From positions 1-21,873 of the forward strand of contig JAWQRM010000511.1 of the NCBI GenBank assembly GCA_033557675.1: 21,873 nt of DNA. The letters run 5' to 3'. Origin of the DNA: Coptodactyla brooksi. Lineage: Eukaryota; Arthropoda; Insecta; Coleoptera; Scarabaeidae. Both the position numbers and the translations under genes were made by a program. The notes beneath the pieces were generated by a model. The model saw nothing but the letters and a program-made list of their open reading frames with translations, ran no database searches and was not told the origin of the DNA. Every line of letters starts with the position of its first letter. Positions within the stretch are counted from its first letter, which is position 1. Below, piece by piece: positions 8,669 through 17,756 of the stretch.

Positions 8669-10028
8669 ATGTTCGACGAAGACACTAGTAAGTGTTAATT
8701 AATTTAATTATTGTCACATTTAAATTATTTTTAGCAACGCCGCAAATTTTATGCGAATTCTTTGAAATTGTTATTCACAACATTTTGTACCGCAGAGGTA
8801 TCTATCCGAAATCAATGTTTGTTAAGACAAAGGCTTACGGACTGCCAGTTTACCAGTCCGTGCAACCGCAGGTTAATAAATACATAACGGAAACCTTAAA
8901 AAGCGTTTTGTTTCATTTAAAAAATGAAACGTTACGACGAATAATACTTCAAATTAACGTGGATTGCGTTGCAATTGAAAAGTACAAGATGATCATATTG
9001 GACGTTAGCGAAGATCCGATTACCGATTTATACGAGTCGTTGGAACGCGTATTCCAAAGCTTTTGTCTAAAAATCGAATCGGCCATCGAAAGCTTAGGGG
9101 ACGTTCCAAGTCAAGCTACTTTTAGTCTACATTTGGAAGTTACCAACCATAGCCTGATTACTTTTAATGATAAAGCGGAGCATACGGTAAGAAATATTTA
9201 ATATAAGGTAATGTATTACAACACTGCAGGTGTATTGCAGTGTTGTAATAGATATGTAAGCATCTTGTAGCTGGAATTTGGTGAGATCGTAAGCAGAGGC
9301 ACACCATTTTATCAGCTTTACCAGTTATCTTAACAAAATGCTTTGTGACTTTGGGAAACAACTGGGAGTTCATCCATCCTGTCGGTTGCCCTAAGCCTAA
9401 TGTACCAGTTACTGCCCCTTTCAACATGTTTAAAATTTTTTCTTGGGAACACCATTGCGGGTGGTAAAGCATTATCTGATGTAGATCTCGAAAGGCTGCA
9501 AGCTCCTGGTTTTCACAAAGTTAAATCAGGGCATCTTTCTCGTAAACCATGCTATTCCTGCAATTTTTTTTTTCCCAGTTTGCTGGCATCTTTAGGTTGA
9601 GGCCAATTTCTGTCTTCTTAATTTGATTCCGAACCACGTTTAATGTATATACCTAGAATAGAAATAAAAATAGTTGAAGGGGCACATTATAACATATTAC
9701 ACTGTATCCTATTAAACTGTGCCCCAGTACCATAACTTTAGAGGTAAGTATATTTAAGCATGCATAGTATCATGACATCCAATCATAAATGATTATGATG
9801 ACGGCAAGTGAGCTTGTCAAAACGTGTAAAAAGATTTGACTTGTTATACTGTTTCCCACTTGACCCTACGTATTTTTATTTACTACTTCGAATTTTCAGC
9901 ATTTTCCATGGTGTGTGGACCAGATCGACGATGAAACTTGTGAAGTGATCCCGGTGCATTCATTTGAATCCGAACAGGTAAAGCTGCATTTGTACGTTGA
10001 GAAAAATGGCAATGTGATACACGATTAA
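8669..10028 (+). CDS. Rev7: REV7 / MAD2L2 homologue, HORMA protein, three exons, complete
   Basis: Exons are 8669-8687, 8735-9186 and 9900-10028, giving 199 aa against about 211 in vertebrates. REV7 is the HORMA-domain subunit of translesion DNA polymerase zeta (with REV3 and REV1), acts in shieldin and inhibits APC/C activators in vertebrates. The sequence begins MFDEDTTTPQILCEFFEIVI, with the family's ILCEFLEVAIH-like helix, and continues with LYRRGIYPKSMFVKTKAYGL, then VQPQVNKYITETL and the core strands. The last exon opens HFPWCVDQI and ends with VKLHLYVEKNGNVIHD, matching the seat-belt region and C-terminal strand. The 6-codon first exon and the 47-base first intron are unusual but give a clean frame. 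The second intron (9187-9899) contains a Tigger-type transposon fragment. Confidence 0.93.
9214..9250. repeat. 15-base perfect hairpin with a 7-base loop
   Basis: tattacaacactgca (9214-9228) and its exact reverse complement (9236-9250) flank ggtgtat. It lies 28 bases past the 5' splice site of the REV7 second intron and next to the Tigger fragment, so it may be an element end rather than an RNA control site. Confidence 0.85.
9251..9580 (-). pseudogene. Tigger/pogo-type transposase fragment in the REV7 intron
   Basis: On the minus strand three pieces in different frames line up with the pogo/Tigger DDE domain: a KPGACSLSRST block, then NALPPAMVFPRKNFKHV, then GAVTGTLGLGQPTGWMNSQL and a KHFVKITGKADK-like segment. 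These match the family's RKPEATSLSRA, PPFFIFPRKNF and GAPPGSVGVANPSGWM blocks. Frameshifts and a missing stretch between the first two pieces show decay. It lies opposite to REV7 and is removed with the intron. Confidence 0.65.
9695..9760. other. Possible short inverted repeat in the REV7 intron
   Basis: ggggcaca near 9680 and tgtgcccc near 9717 could pair, perhaps as terminal repeats of the adjacent transposon remnant. Nothing else is recognised between the transposon and the third-exon acceptor at 9899. Confidence 0.25.
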
Positions 10029-10128
10029 CGTAGTTGTTAATTTAACAAAACGAATGTTTAGATTTAATTATTTATTTATAATTTTATGATACAAAGCGTA
10101 ACGTGTAAGTTTTTTTTTACTATCTAAA

Positions 10129-10134
10129 AATAAA
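10129..10134 (+). terminator. Polyadenylation signal of REV7
   Basis: AATAAA about 100 bases downstream of the REV7 stop codon on the same strand. Confidence 0.6.
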
Positions 10135-10250
10135 ACGTATCTGTTTTGTAAGGCATATTGTTATTTAGGTTTAAATTCATTCCTTCTCCATGCACCTCCA
10201 CCAGATAAAAGAATGAAGTTTTATTGTTCTTGAAAAGAATTAAGTTCGAC

Positions 10251-10492
10251 ATTATCAATTCTATATTTCAGGTTTTTAGTTCCTAGATCACAGATCCTAA
10301 AATTTTCATGACATGATTATGTCGTTAAACATAAAGCACATACACGTGTTTTACTGTAAAACACATCTTATTGTTTTATTACAAAACACATCTTCGCATG
10401 CATAGTGTATGTTTTATGTTTCACAACATAATCATGTCATGACAATTCTATTACCTGTGAAAACTGAAAAGCTGAAATACAGAATTGATAAT
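10251..10492. mobile_element. Hairpin MITE-like element (about 242 bases)
   Basis: Left arm 10251-10345 and right arm 10405-10492 are imperfect inverted copies. Both carry attatcaattct at the outer end and, internally, tcatgacatgattatgt followed by an aacataaa...acatacac block. The centre holds two direct copies of aaaacacatctt. It is non-coding and lies between the REV7 3' end and the MPND-like gene. Confidence 0.65.
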
Positions 10493-11074
10493 TGGATTGA
10501 AAGAATTTATCTGTGGCAACTTTTAAGTAGGACATATTTACGATTATGCTATTAATTAAAATCGTTTTGGATGCAACCTTGACTTTATCTAAAAATAAAA
10601 AACTCTTCCATGTGATTTATAAAATTTTTATTTCTTATTTACATTTCACTTCATTCAGTAGCCTAAATCGTTCTTGTAAAGAATGATTATGCATTCAAAT
10701 TTTCGTGAATGTTCGAGCATTTCGAATTGTCTAATGATTCTATACCTTTTGGACATAATTTGACTTTTTGCATTAACCGAAAAATTAAATATAATACTGA
10801 TTTTTATGAAACAACAATTTAATAAATATTTTAATGATATACACCCATGGCAAGTTGTAATGTCGACCAAAAACTGATCAATCTGTGATTTGGATTAAAC
10901 ATATTATAAAATTATATTACAAAAATTAGAGCATATCGTACTTATATATACATGAACAAAAGTACTAGAAAGACACACGAAACAAATAAATTAATTAAAT
11001 TTTAAAAAATCGATTATACCACATAGGCAGATTATATACTTATATCTCATTTTAATTTTGTATATTTATGTACA
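10493..11074. other. AT-rich intergenic region, probably including the MPND-like 3' UTR
   Basis: No gene is supported. The 71-residue minus-strand frame at 10655-10870 lacks family features. AATAAA and ATTAAA variants on the minus strand near 11051 and 10626 are candidate polyadenylation signals for the gene ending at 11075. Confidence 0.4.
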
Positions 11075-14000
11075 TTATTCCGCAGTAAGATTCATTGGTA
11101 AATCATCGTCAATGTTCGAAAGGCTAAAGTCCGTTGGTAAATTCTCTGTAAAACCTCTATTAGCATCCTTCTTGCTTAAATCTAACGTATAATCGCTTTT
11201 TGGCAATTTATTAAACAAGCTTAGGTCGGTAACCGGAAAATCCGATTTAGTTTTAGTCGACGTCGGCATTTCGAAATGACCGAAATCGAATTTATTCTTC
11301 AAATTTAACATGTTAATATCGGCTGGAAAATCCAACTTCGGATTTTTCACGTCGGTCGGTATCTTTAACGGCGAATTTACTTTTTCATGTTTCGTTTTAC
11401 TGAGCAAAGTATTCGTCGAGAGGGGCTTTAACAATTCTTGCATTTTAAAGAGATTCGTGGACAAAAACATGTTGTTAGCGGCTAGCGTCGAGTGCGCCAT
11501 AGGATCAGGTAACCCTAGCATGCTTGTGGCACTCGGAAATTTACCGGATGTAAATAAAACGCTTGCTATATCGGTCGGTAGCATCAAGTTTCCTAGGTTC
11601 GAATTCATCCCGGACAAGATCGAAGTTTTATTGATCGTCGGAATTGACAATAAGTTATCCTTAAGGTCACTGGGACATCCTAACGTCTCTCGGATGAATG
11701 ACCATATAACATTTTCATTCTCCTCACGTGGGAACTTTGAAATCAGCGCCGTACGTAGTTTCTCAATATACGTCGAAGCACTATTATAACGATCGGAGAA
11801 ATCTATAAAGTCGACATCTCGTTTATAATAATCTGCTAGCTTCGTAATTTCGTTCTTCACGTAAGGTGTTAACAAAGAATCTTGTACGACGCTGTAAGAC
11901 ATTAGCATCGGTCGTCCGTATTCGTTTGGTTTACTTTCTGGAGGTGGAATTACCCAATAAGCAATTATATTTGATAAAATCTCCAACGAGGCGTTTTCGT
12001 AATTATATGGGGCTGAAAATACAACAGAGGCATTTATGTATACAGCTGTAATAAGACGTGATCTAAGCACGGGAGAATTGTACAAGTTGGAATAAGAGGC
12101 AAGTTAGAAAGATGTTAGGGGAATCAAAGTGAAATTAATCAGATTGTGTGCAAATCGTACAACTTTAGTGACTGCATATACCATGCCTCTCAGTCCTGCT
12201 CGTATGATTCTCCTATACACGAATAAAGTTTTATATACAATACTTTTTGAATATATTATTTCTCAAAATGTTCTAAAGACAAAAAAGCTGGCGATGCTCA
12301 TAAAGAGATACGTGAAGTTTATGGTGCTGATGTTTTAACAGCAAATTTGTAAAGAAATCAAAGCCACAATCAAATCAGATCGCCATATTTAAAGACGTGA
12401 GATTAGGTTGGTCATATAAAAGCTCCAAGGTCATATTTGAGCCATCAACAAGCATTTGCAGAAGCTTGGATTCCTTAAAAAGCTCAATATTTGGGTTACT
12501 CATGAATTGGGAGAAATTCATTAACACAGCGCATCAACATCTGCGATTTGCACCACAAGCTTAATCAAAGCGACCCATTTTTGAAACAAATGATAATTGG
12601 TGCTGAGAAACGGATTCTTTACAATGACATCAATAAAAAAAAAAGATGAATTCAAATAGCTAACGAAAACAACCAATGAAATTAGATAAAGCAATCAAAG
12701 AAAATCTTGCGGAATTGGCAAATTGTTGAGGAATCGTATTTCATCATGACATGGTTAGATCACATATATTTCTAGTGACCAATCAAAAATTATCGAAGGT
12801 TGGTTGGGAAATAATGTCACATTCACCATATAGCCTTGATCATGTACCCTACAATTTATTTCGATCTTTGCAAAACTTGTTGATAGTTTCAACAATAATG
12901 ATGCTATGCCATGGCACTTCCTTCAATTTTTTGCTTATAGCTAGATCAGGAATTAATCAAGTTGTAGCTGACAGAGTACAAGAACCAACCCAACCCAACC
13001 CAAATCAGCAAACAAGCTGATTTGGTCAAATCAGCAGACCAAATCAAGAAATGTCTGACCAAAACACCACCTAGTTTGCACACACTTGCTCCTGATGGTA
13101 AACTCAAGAAGGACAGTGAAGCTTTGCAGTTCAAGCCCGTCATATTTTGACAAGCATTACCAAGACATCAAGAAAATGGCAAGGTAATTTCAATCCCTTT
13201 ATGTGGTTCAATACAGAAAAACTAGTCAAATATTTACACTTAAAACTAATGGTATACTTATATATGTACATCCATATACAGCAGACGCTTGATAACGTGA
13301 ACTAATTCAAAACAAAGAATTAATTAACAAGTAATTTTATTAACAAGCAAATTATTAAAAGAAACGTTTAATATACCAAAAAAAAAGAAATAAAAAATAT
13401 TCAAACAGCATTAAGTACTTTTTAATTATAAGCATAATAATCTGCTATTTTAGTCTGCGTAAATGTACGCTTAACATTGTCTTCCAATGCCTGCGCTTGT
13501 AATCTATGGAGAACTAAAATATCCGTGTATGATACTTCTTTTCTTTCAGCCCAAATCCAAAGCTTGGTTAAAACTGATATAACTTGCATGTCTGGCATTA
13601 TACTTTTAATATTAATGGGAAGGTCCTCTCATTACTGTCCGCATCTTCTTTATTTAAATCATTCAGGTGCTTATCTTCCTTAGATACATTAGTATCAGCC
13701 GGTGTATAAAGAATGTTAGGATTCATAATTTTCAATAAATTAACAACATCAGATGACCATCATCTTCATCTTCATCACTGGTGCAAAAGAGATTGTTCCA
13801 ACATTTTTGGATCTTTTAATAATTATGTGTGTCTATCGAATGTTCCGCATCATCCTATAGTATGAATTTTGTGTTCACGTTAGCGCGATGTTTCCATTAT
13901 CCAGTGTTTACGTTATCGAGCGTCTGCTGTATATCTATAAATATTTTAATTATATTTACATAAAATAAATCCAATACAAGGCGTGTAACTATTATCCGAT

Positions 14001-14720
14001 ATCCCCTTCATCCGTATCTGATAATCTAACTGTGCATCGATGTCACGTAATGTTGGAGCACAGGGTAAGAACGGATGCGAATGATACCATCCAACCAACG
14101 TTAACTTTTCCGTTTCGATAGCTTTCGCAATATCGCTTTCGATCCGTGCCGAATTTTCGCGTTCGGATTTCGCGTTCCGGCATGGAAACGCGTGCGTAAC
14201 TTGCAAATCTAAAATTGAATCATTTCTATTATTTTAATTTTAATGTCCGTTACGTAGAAGACAATTACTGTGCGTGTTTACATCCCAATGACCTGCTAAA
14301 TATCCGTACACCTCTGACTTCGATAAGTGCGAATGGAAGTCCATTAAAAGAGCTGCGTTTGTCGATAACGTTACTAGGAATGGTTGGATTTTTCCGAGAT
14401 TCGAAAACGGCACGCATTCTATTAAAGTGTTCGAATCGCTTAAAGACAAAAGCAATTATTAATATTTCAGAGAACAGAGGTCTGTGGTCTCGTAGTTACT
14501 AGAGCTAACAAACACCTTGACCGCTACATTCTCCTATCGAACCGAAACACATGTCGAGATTATAAACAATTTTGTTGTGGTTAAGGTGTTTTTTAGTTCT
14601 AGCAATTATTAATATGATTAAGGAAGTGCAAATTTAATATGCTTACTGTGTGAAAGTCCTATTTGCAATAGAATTATGTTTAACAATGGTTCGTTGGACT
14701 TGCAGCTGCGTAATATCCAT
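11075..14720 (-). CDS. MPN (JAMM) domain protein, MPND / CG4751-like, four exons
   Basis: Coding exons on the minus strand are 14720-14647, 14438-14269, 14208-13960 and 12012-11075, with consistent phases, for 476 aa. MPND-type proteins are predicted zinc-dependent deubiquitinases acting on chromatin. The MPN domain starts at IQPFLVTLSTNAALLMDFHS, has the glutamate in KSEVYGYLAGHWD, then VTHAFPCRN and the JAMM core GWYHSHPFLPCAPTLRDID, and continues in the last exon with IIAYWVIPPPESKPNEYG and MLMSYSVVQDSLLTPYV. The JAMM serine position is Thr here. The C-terminal 200 residues are Leu/Lys/Ser-rich with repeated LPTD/FP-like pieces and look disordered. The start exon (MDITQLQVQRTIVKHNSIAN) was picked because its GTAAGC donor and phase fit and a stop precedes its ATG. 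The RAMA domain found at the N-terminus of vertebrate MPND is not seen; further exons may exist. Confidence 0.85.
12261..12890 (+). pseudogene. Dead mariner transposase in the last MPND intron
   Basis: The plus strand reads mariner blocks in several frames: KKAGDAHKEIREVYGAD, LTQRINICDLHHKLNQSDPF, IIGAEKRILYNDINKK, GIVFHHDMVRSHIFLVTNQK, then GWEIMSHSPYSLDHVPYNLF and RSLQN. The usual catalytic triad is DD34D. The first Asp, in TGDEKW, is Ala (IGAEKR), and the third, in the S-D-Y-H segment, is lost in HVPYNLF. Stops and frameshifts are frequent. It is an old inactive copy in opposite orientation to the host gene. Confidence 0.8.
12980..13200 (+). other. Coding-like stretch of unknown origin
   Basis: After a (ccaac)n-like run at about 12980-13000, the plus strand has an open stretch with KQADLVKSADQIKKCLTKTP, then SLHTLAPDGKLKKDSEALQF and, after a one-base frame change, FDKHYQDIKKMAR ending at a GT that could be a splice donor. 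Composition and codon use look like real protein rather than noise. I do not recognise the family. It may be part of another transposon or a captured gene piece inside the MPND intron. Confidence 0.4.
13277..13931 (-). mobile_element. Tigger/pogo-like element with both terminal repeats
   Basis: 26-base terminal inverted repeats lie at 13277-13302 (tacagcagacgcttgataac...) and 13906-13931. They match at 24 of 26 positions and both are flanked by TA, the usual pogo/Tigger target. Between them the minus strand keeps the end of a transposase: VLTKLWIWAERKEVSYTDIL, LVLHRLQAQALEDNVKRTFT and QTKIADYY, which fits the Tigger C-terminus. The rest is deleted, so this is an internally deleted copy. Its right end is 28 bases from the MPND exon 3 donor. 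Confidence 0.8.
14465..14520 (-). repeat. Repeat unit, inverted partner near 16965
   Basis: Read on the minus strand, this stretch (…gtttgttag…cgagaccacagacctctgttctc…) resembles 16970-17040 on the plus strand (…gttcgttag…cgagaccacaaatctccgctttctc…), at roughly two thirds identity by eye. It lies in the first MPND intron. Confidence 0.45.
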
Positions 14721-15560
14721 CTTTCGATTTTAAATGCGAGTATGTATGAATTATTTCATTTATTACGAATTACTGGTGAATAGCTGTACAATATTTATAA
14801 ACTGAAATTTTGTAAACAAACAAAGCCTAATACATGACACTATATAATACGTATCGATAAAACAGTACCCATCTTTACTTCTAAATTTATGTACATCAAT
14901 AGGTGTCGCCACTGTTACCTTTTGAAATTCGATGTTTAAATGTTATACGGTCATGTACCAAATTCAATTCTTACGAGATTAATGTCTCTTTTTTAAGTGA
15001 TGATAATTGTTTAACTTTGATCCATATTTTTAATTTTTTTATTAAGATATTTCCGTATTACTCACGCGTTAGGGGAATGTAATTTATTCATAACTCCCCT
15101 AGATGGCGCATTACCAATTTTTCAAATACTGGATTTCGCTATTTAGTTTTAAGATAAAATTTTCGGTTTTTAAGTGTTCTGTTAGCATTTTGTGCGATTA
15201 TATTGTGTGATTCGTATTATACTACGTTCGTATTAAGCAGGAGTCGCGCTGTACCACACTGGTGAGTGAATTTTTGATATTTTTAAAAAGTTAGGTTGTG
15301 TTAACGCTATGCTTCATTACTATTTAATGTTTTACTAAGTTGCCAAGAAAGTCGTACATTGAATGTTGCAATATGTTAACAAGGACACTTACTGAAATAT
15401 AATTGATGGCTATTCTTTACTTACACACAACGTCCCTAGATGGCGTAATAGTATCTTTTGAATTAGAAATATTTAAATTTCTGACATAAATTTCGCGATT
15501 CTTTGGACGTCTAGATCAATATATAGAAATGCTCTATTATTATCACTAATATTGAGCAAC
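14721..15560. other. Intergenic DNA upstream of the MPND-like gene
   Basis: Probably holds the promoter of the minus-strand gene. The 12-base string ccctagatggcg occurs at about 15097 and again at about 15432, suggesting copies of an interspersed repeat. A possible splice donor (CTG|GTGAGT) on the plus strand near 15260 has no supported exon. No RAMA-domain coding was found here. Confidence 0.4.
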
Positions 15561-15577
15561 CTACCTGTCATGTAAGG

Positions 15578-16092
15578 CTTTCAGAAATGTCCAAGTCCCA
15601 CGTGACCGCAACTAATTAGGCAACTAAACTTGCAGTATGGTAATGATTAAAATAAAACACCCTAACTGCCACAATTGAGAAAGTCAGCAGCGTAACCCAA
15701 CTTTAAAATATATTTTTAACGTCTTATATAGGTTGACATCCTTGTTTTGTCTTAATATGATGGTGTAGAGTTTTCACCCTGATCCGACGAACAATTAGTT
15801 TTTTGTAATCCACGACGCAGTTCGACTTTACGTCATTCTCAAGTGAATATATTATAGAACTTTTGCTCTTTTCCTTGAATTGCCAGTACTATCATTGTAT
15901 CTTCAATTGTACCGGGCTCCTGCCAGCATTTATTGAGGTGTTCGGCGTAATTGGAGTCGGCTCTATTGAATCGGTAGGATCTTATACCTTCATTGTATCT
16001 GTCCTGGAATTTCCGACCCGTTTGACCGATATATAGCATTGAGTATTATTGAGTAAACAGATGAAATAGTTCGATTTGGACATTTCTGAAAG
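15578..16092 (-). mobile_element. Penelope-like (GIY-YIG) retroelement fragment
   Basis: The minus strand from 16039 to 15839 encodes LYIGQTGRKFQDRYNEGIRS followed by SNYAEHLNKCW and IQGKEQKFYNIFT. This matches the GIY-YIG endonuclease at the C-terminus of Penelope-like retroelements, which cut target DNA. The GIY half, upstream, is in another frame (SVYSIILN). The fragment sits between exact 17-base inverted repeats, ctttcagaaatgtccaa at 15578-15594 and its complement at 16076-16092. Reverse transcriptase is absent. Confidence 0.65.
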
Positions 16093-16719
16093 TCCGATTT
16101 GTTCACAGAGCAAATTTTTCAAATATTTACACATTCCATTTTTACAGACCGGAAGTTACTTCATATTCATTATGTAAAGTTGGTGTGACACCTGCCTAAG
16201 ATTAACACATAAAATCGGGAACGTATTTAAATGTGAATCTAATAAAGATATTGAAGTTAAAATTAAAACTTTGATTGTAAGTTTGTAGTCAGTTCAAATT
16301 GCAAATTACCGGATTTTTTTTCGTGAACAAGAATTAGGCTACTACCTATAAACTTTTAATGTAATAGTCTCTAATGTAAATATCTAATAAACCTTCCTCA
16401 GGAAAATGAAAACTAAACTGTATGATTAACTCAAAGTAGTTACAATAATTGGGTTTTAGTTACCTTGTCCTTTTACCTACCAGGTCAAAAAGTATGGAGC
16501 CAGGTGCAGGACCCGGGCTATTTTCTTTTTATTTAAAAACATCTAGGCTTTCCACTGCATCAAGTTGATTGTTTCTATTAACTTGTTTAACCAATTCTAT
16601 TTTGTTACCTATCCTACAATTTAGTGATCATGTCAGCAGTCACACTAGATTTCTCTAATATGTGATATTTGTTTAAAGTGAGCTAAATAAACAACAACAA
16701 TCCCATTAAAAGTCAGTTA
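16093..16719. other. Intergenic DNA, likely retroelement remnants
   Basis: No gene is supported. A minus-strand reading near 16475-16560 (VESLDVFK, stop, ENSPGPAPGSILFDLVGKR) looks like decayed coding sequence, but I cannot name it. Confidence 0.3.
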
Positions 16720-16860
16720 GCTAATCCAAAAGATAAGGTAGATTTAATAGACAAATCGGGGATTTATAAAATCAGTCGTATAAATAGAGATAAAAGTTAT
16801 AACGGACGAACACCTAGGTCCCTTAAAATTATTCCAAAGAAATGTAGCGTAGCTGCCTAA
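16720..16860 (+). pseudogene. Second GIY-YIG (Penelope-like) fragment, opposite strand
   Basis: The plus strand reads ANPKDKVDLIDKSGIYKISR and then DKSYNGRTPRSLKI before a stop at 16858. This is the KSGIYKI...YIGQTxRSLK pattern of GIY-YIG endonucleases, with the second motif changed from YIGQT to YNGRT. It is 47 residues long and isolated from any reverse transcriptase. Confidence 0.6.
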
Positions 16861-17040
16861 GGTAATTAAAGCCCAATTATTATAACTAGTTTGAATAGTA
16901 TTAAAAACTAATTAAGAAAGTTTATCAGATAAACTAAAATATATGTTAAGTATAAAGTGTTGTTCTGGTTGAGATGTTCGTTAGTTTTAATGAGAGCGAG
17001 ACCACAAATCTCCGCTTTCTCAAATAGAATTTCAATATAA

Positions 17041-17756
17041 TGTCAATTTGAAAAGAAAAACAAGGTTCAATTACTATTAAAGTTTAATTGAAAATTTTCC
17101 AAAAACACTTGTACATGTAATGCTGGAAACTAGCTAAAAACAATAATTATTTGTAGTAGTTATAATCGGGAATGAACTTTTATATTGATACGCCATGTGG
17201 TCAAACGTTCATAATTTCATGGTTTGACCTCAAAAAACGTGGAAACAAAAGGTAAACTCTTTGTATACAACTACAAAGTGCGCAAATTAAATTATTAACT
17301 ATATATAAGGTATACATATACACAATTGATATTTGGATATATCTAAAATTTAAATTGTAAATCGTAATTGCAATAATATACCAATTGCGTATATACGCTG
17401 TATGTATAATATATATATATGAATGTTATAATTTTTTTTTTAACGGTAATTGTAAAACGAAAAGTTAATTCAATAGTCATAAATAAAATTCGGTTTCAAT
17501 AAAACAATGCGTTAATGATGATCGTGAAAACCCAGCACTATTGATCAAATTAAATTTGACAATCCTCATTAGTACTGACTTTTCAACAACAAAAAAAAAA
17601 TGGAAAATAACGCTGTTATGAAAATGGTTTGAGCGATAAACATACGGCAATACGATACTATCACAAATCCGCAAAAATTAAATTGCTATTCAGACCGATG
17701 AAGACAAAATAATTTTTTTAACAATAGTTTATGGTGTGACGTTTACTTTTATGCAT
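17041..17756. other. AT-rich intergenic region and OTUD5-like 3' UTR
   Basis: Contains (TA)n near 17410 and no recognisable gene. The part next to 17757 should be 3' UTR of the OTUD5-like gene; no classical AATAAA on the minus strand is evident close by. Confidence 0.4.

Noticed and set aside
11310..11789. 159-residue plus-strand frame
   Set aside because: It is antisense to the last exon of the MPND-like gene, whose minus-strand frame continues the MPN domain.
16475..16560. Minus-strand reading with PGPAPGSILFDL
   Set aside because: Stops interrupt it, no splice model joins it to a neighbour and it is not recognisable; at most retroelement debris.
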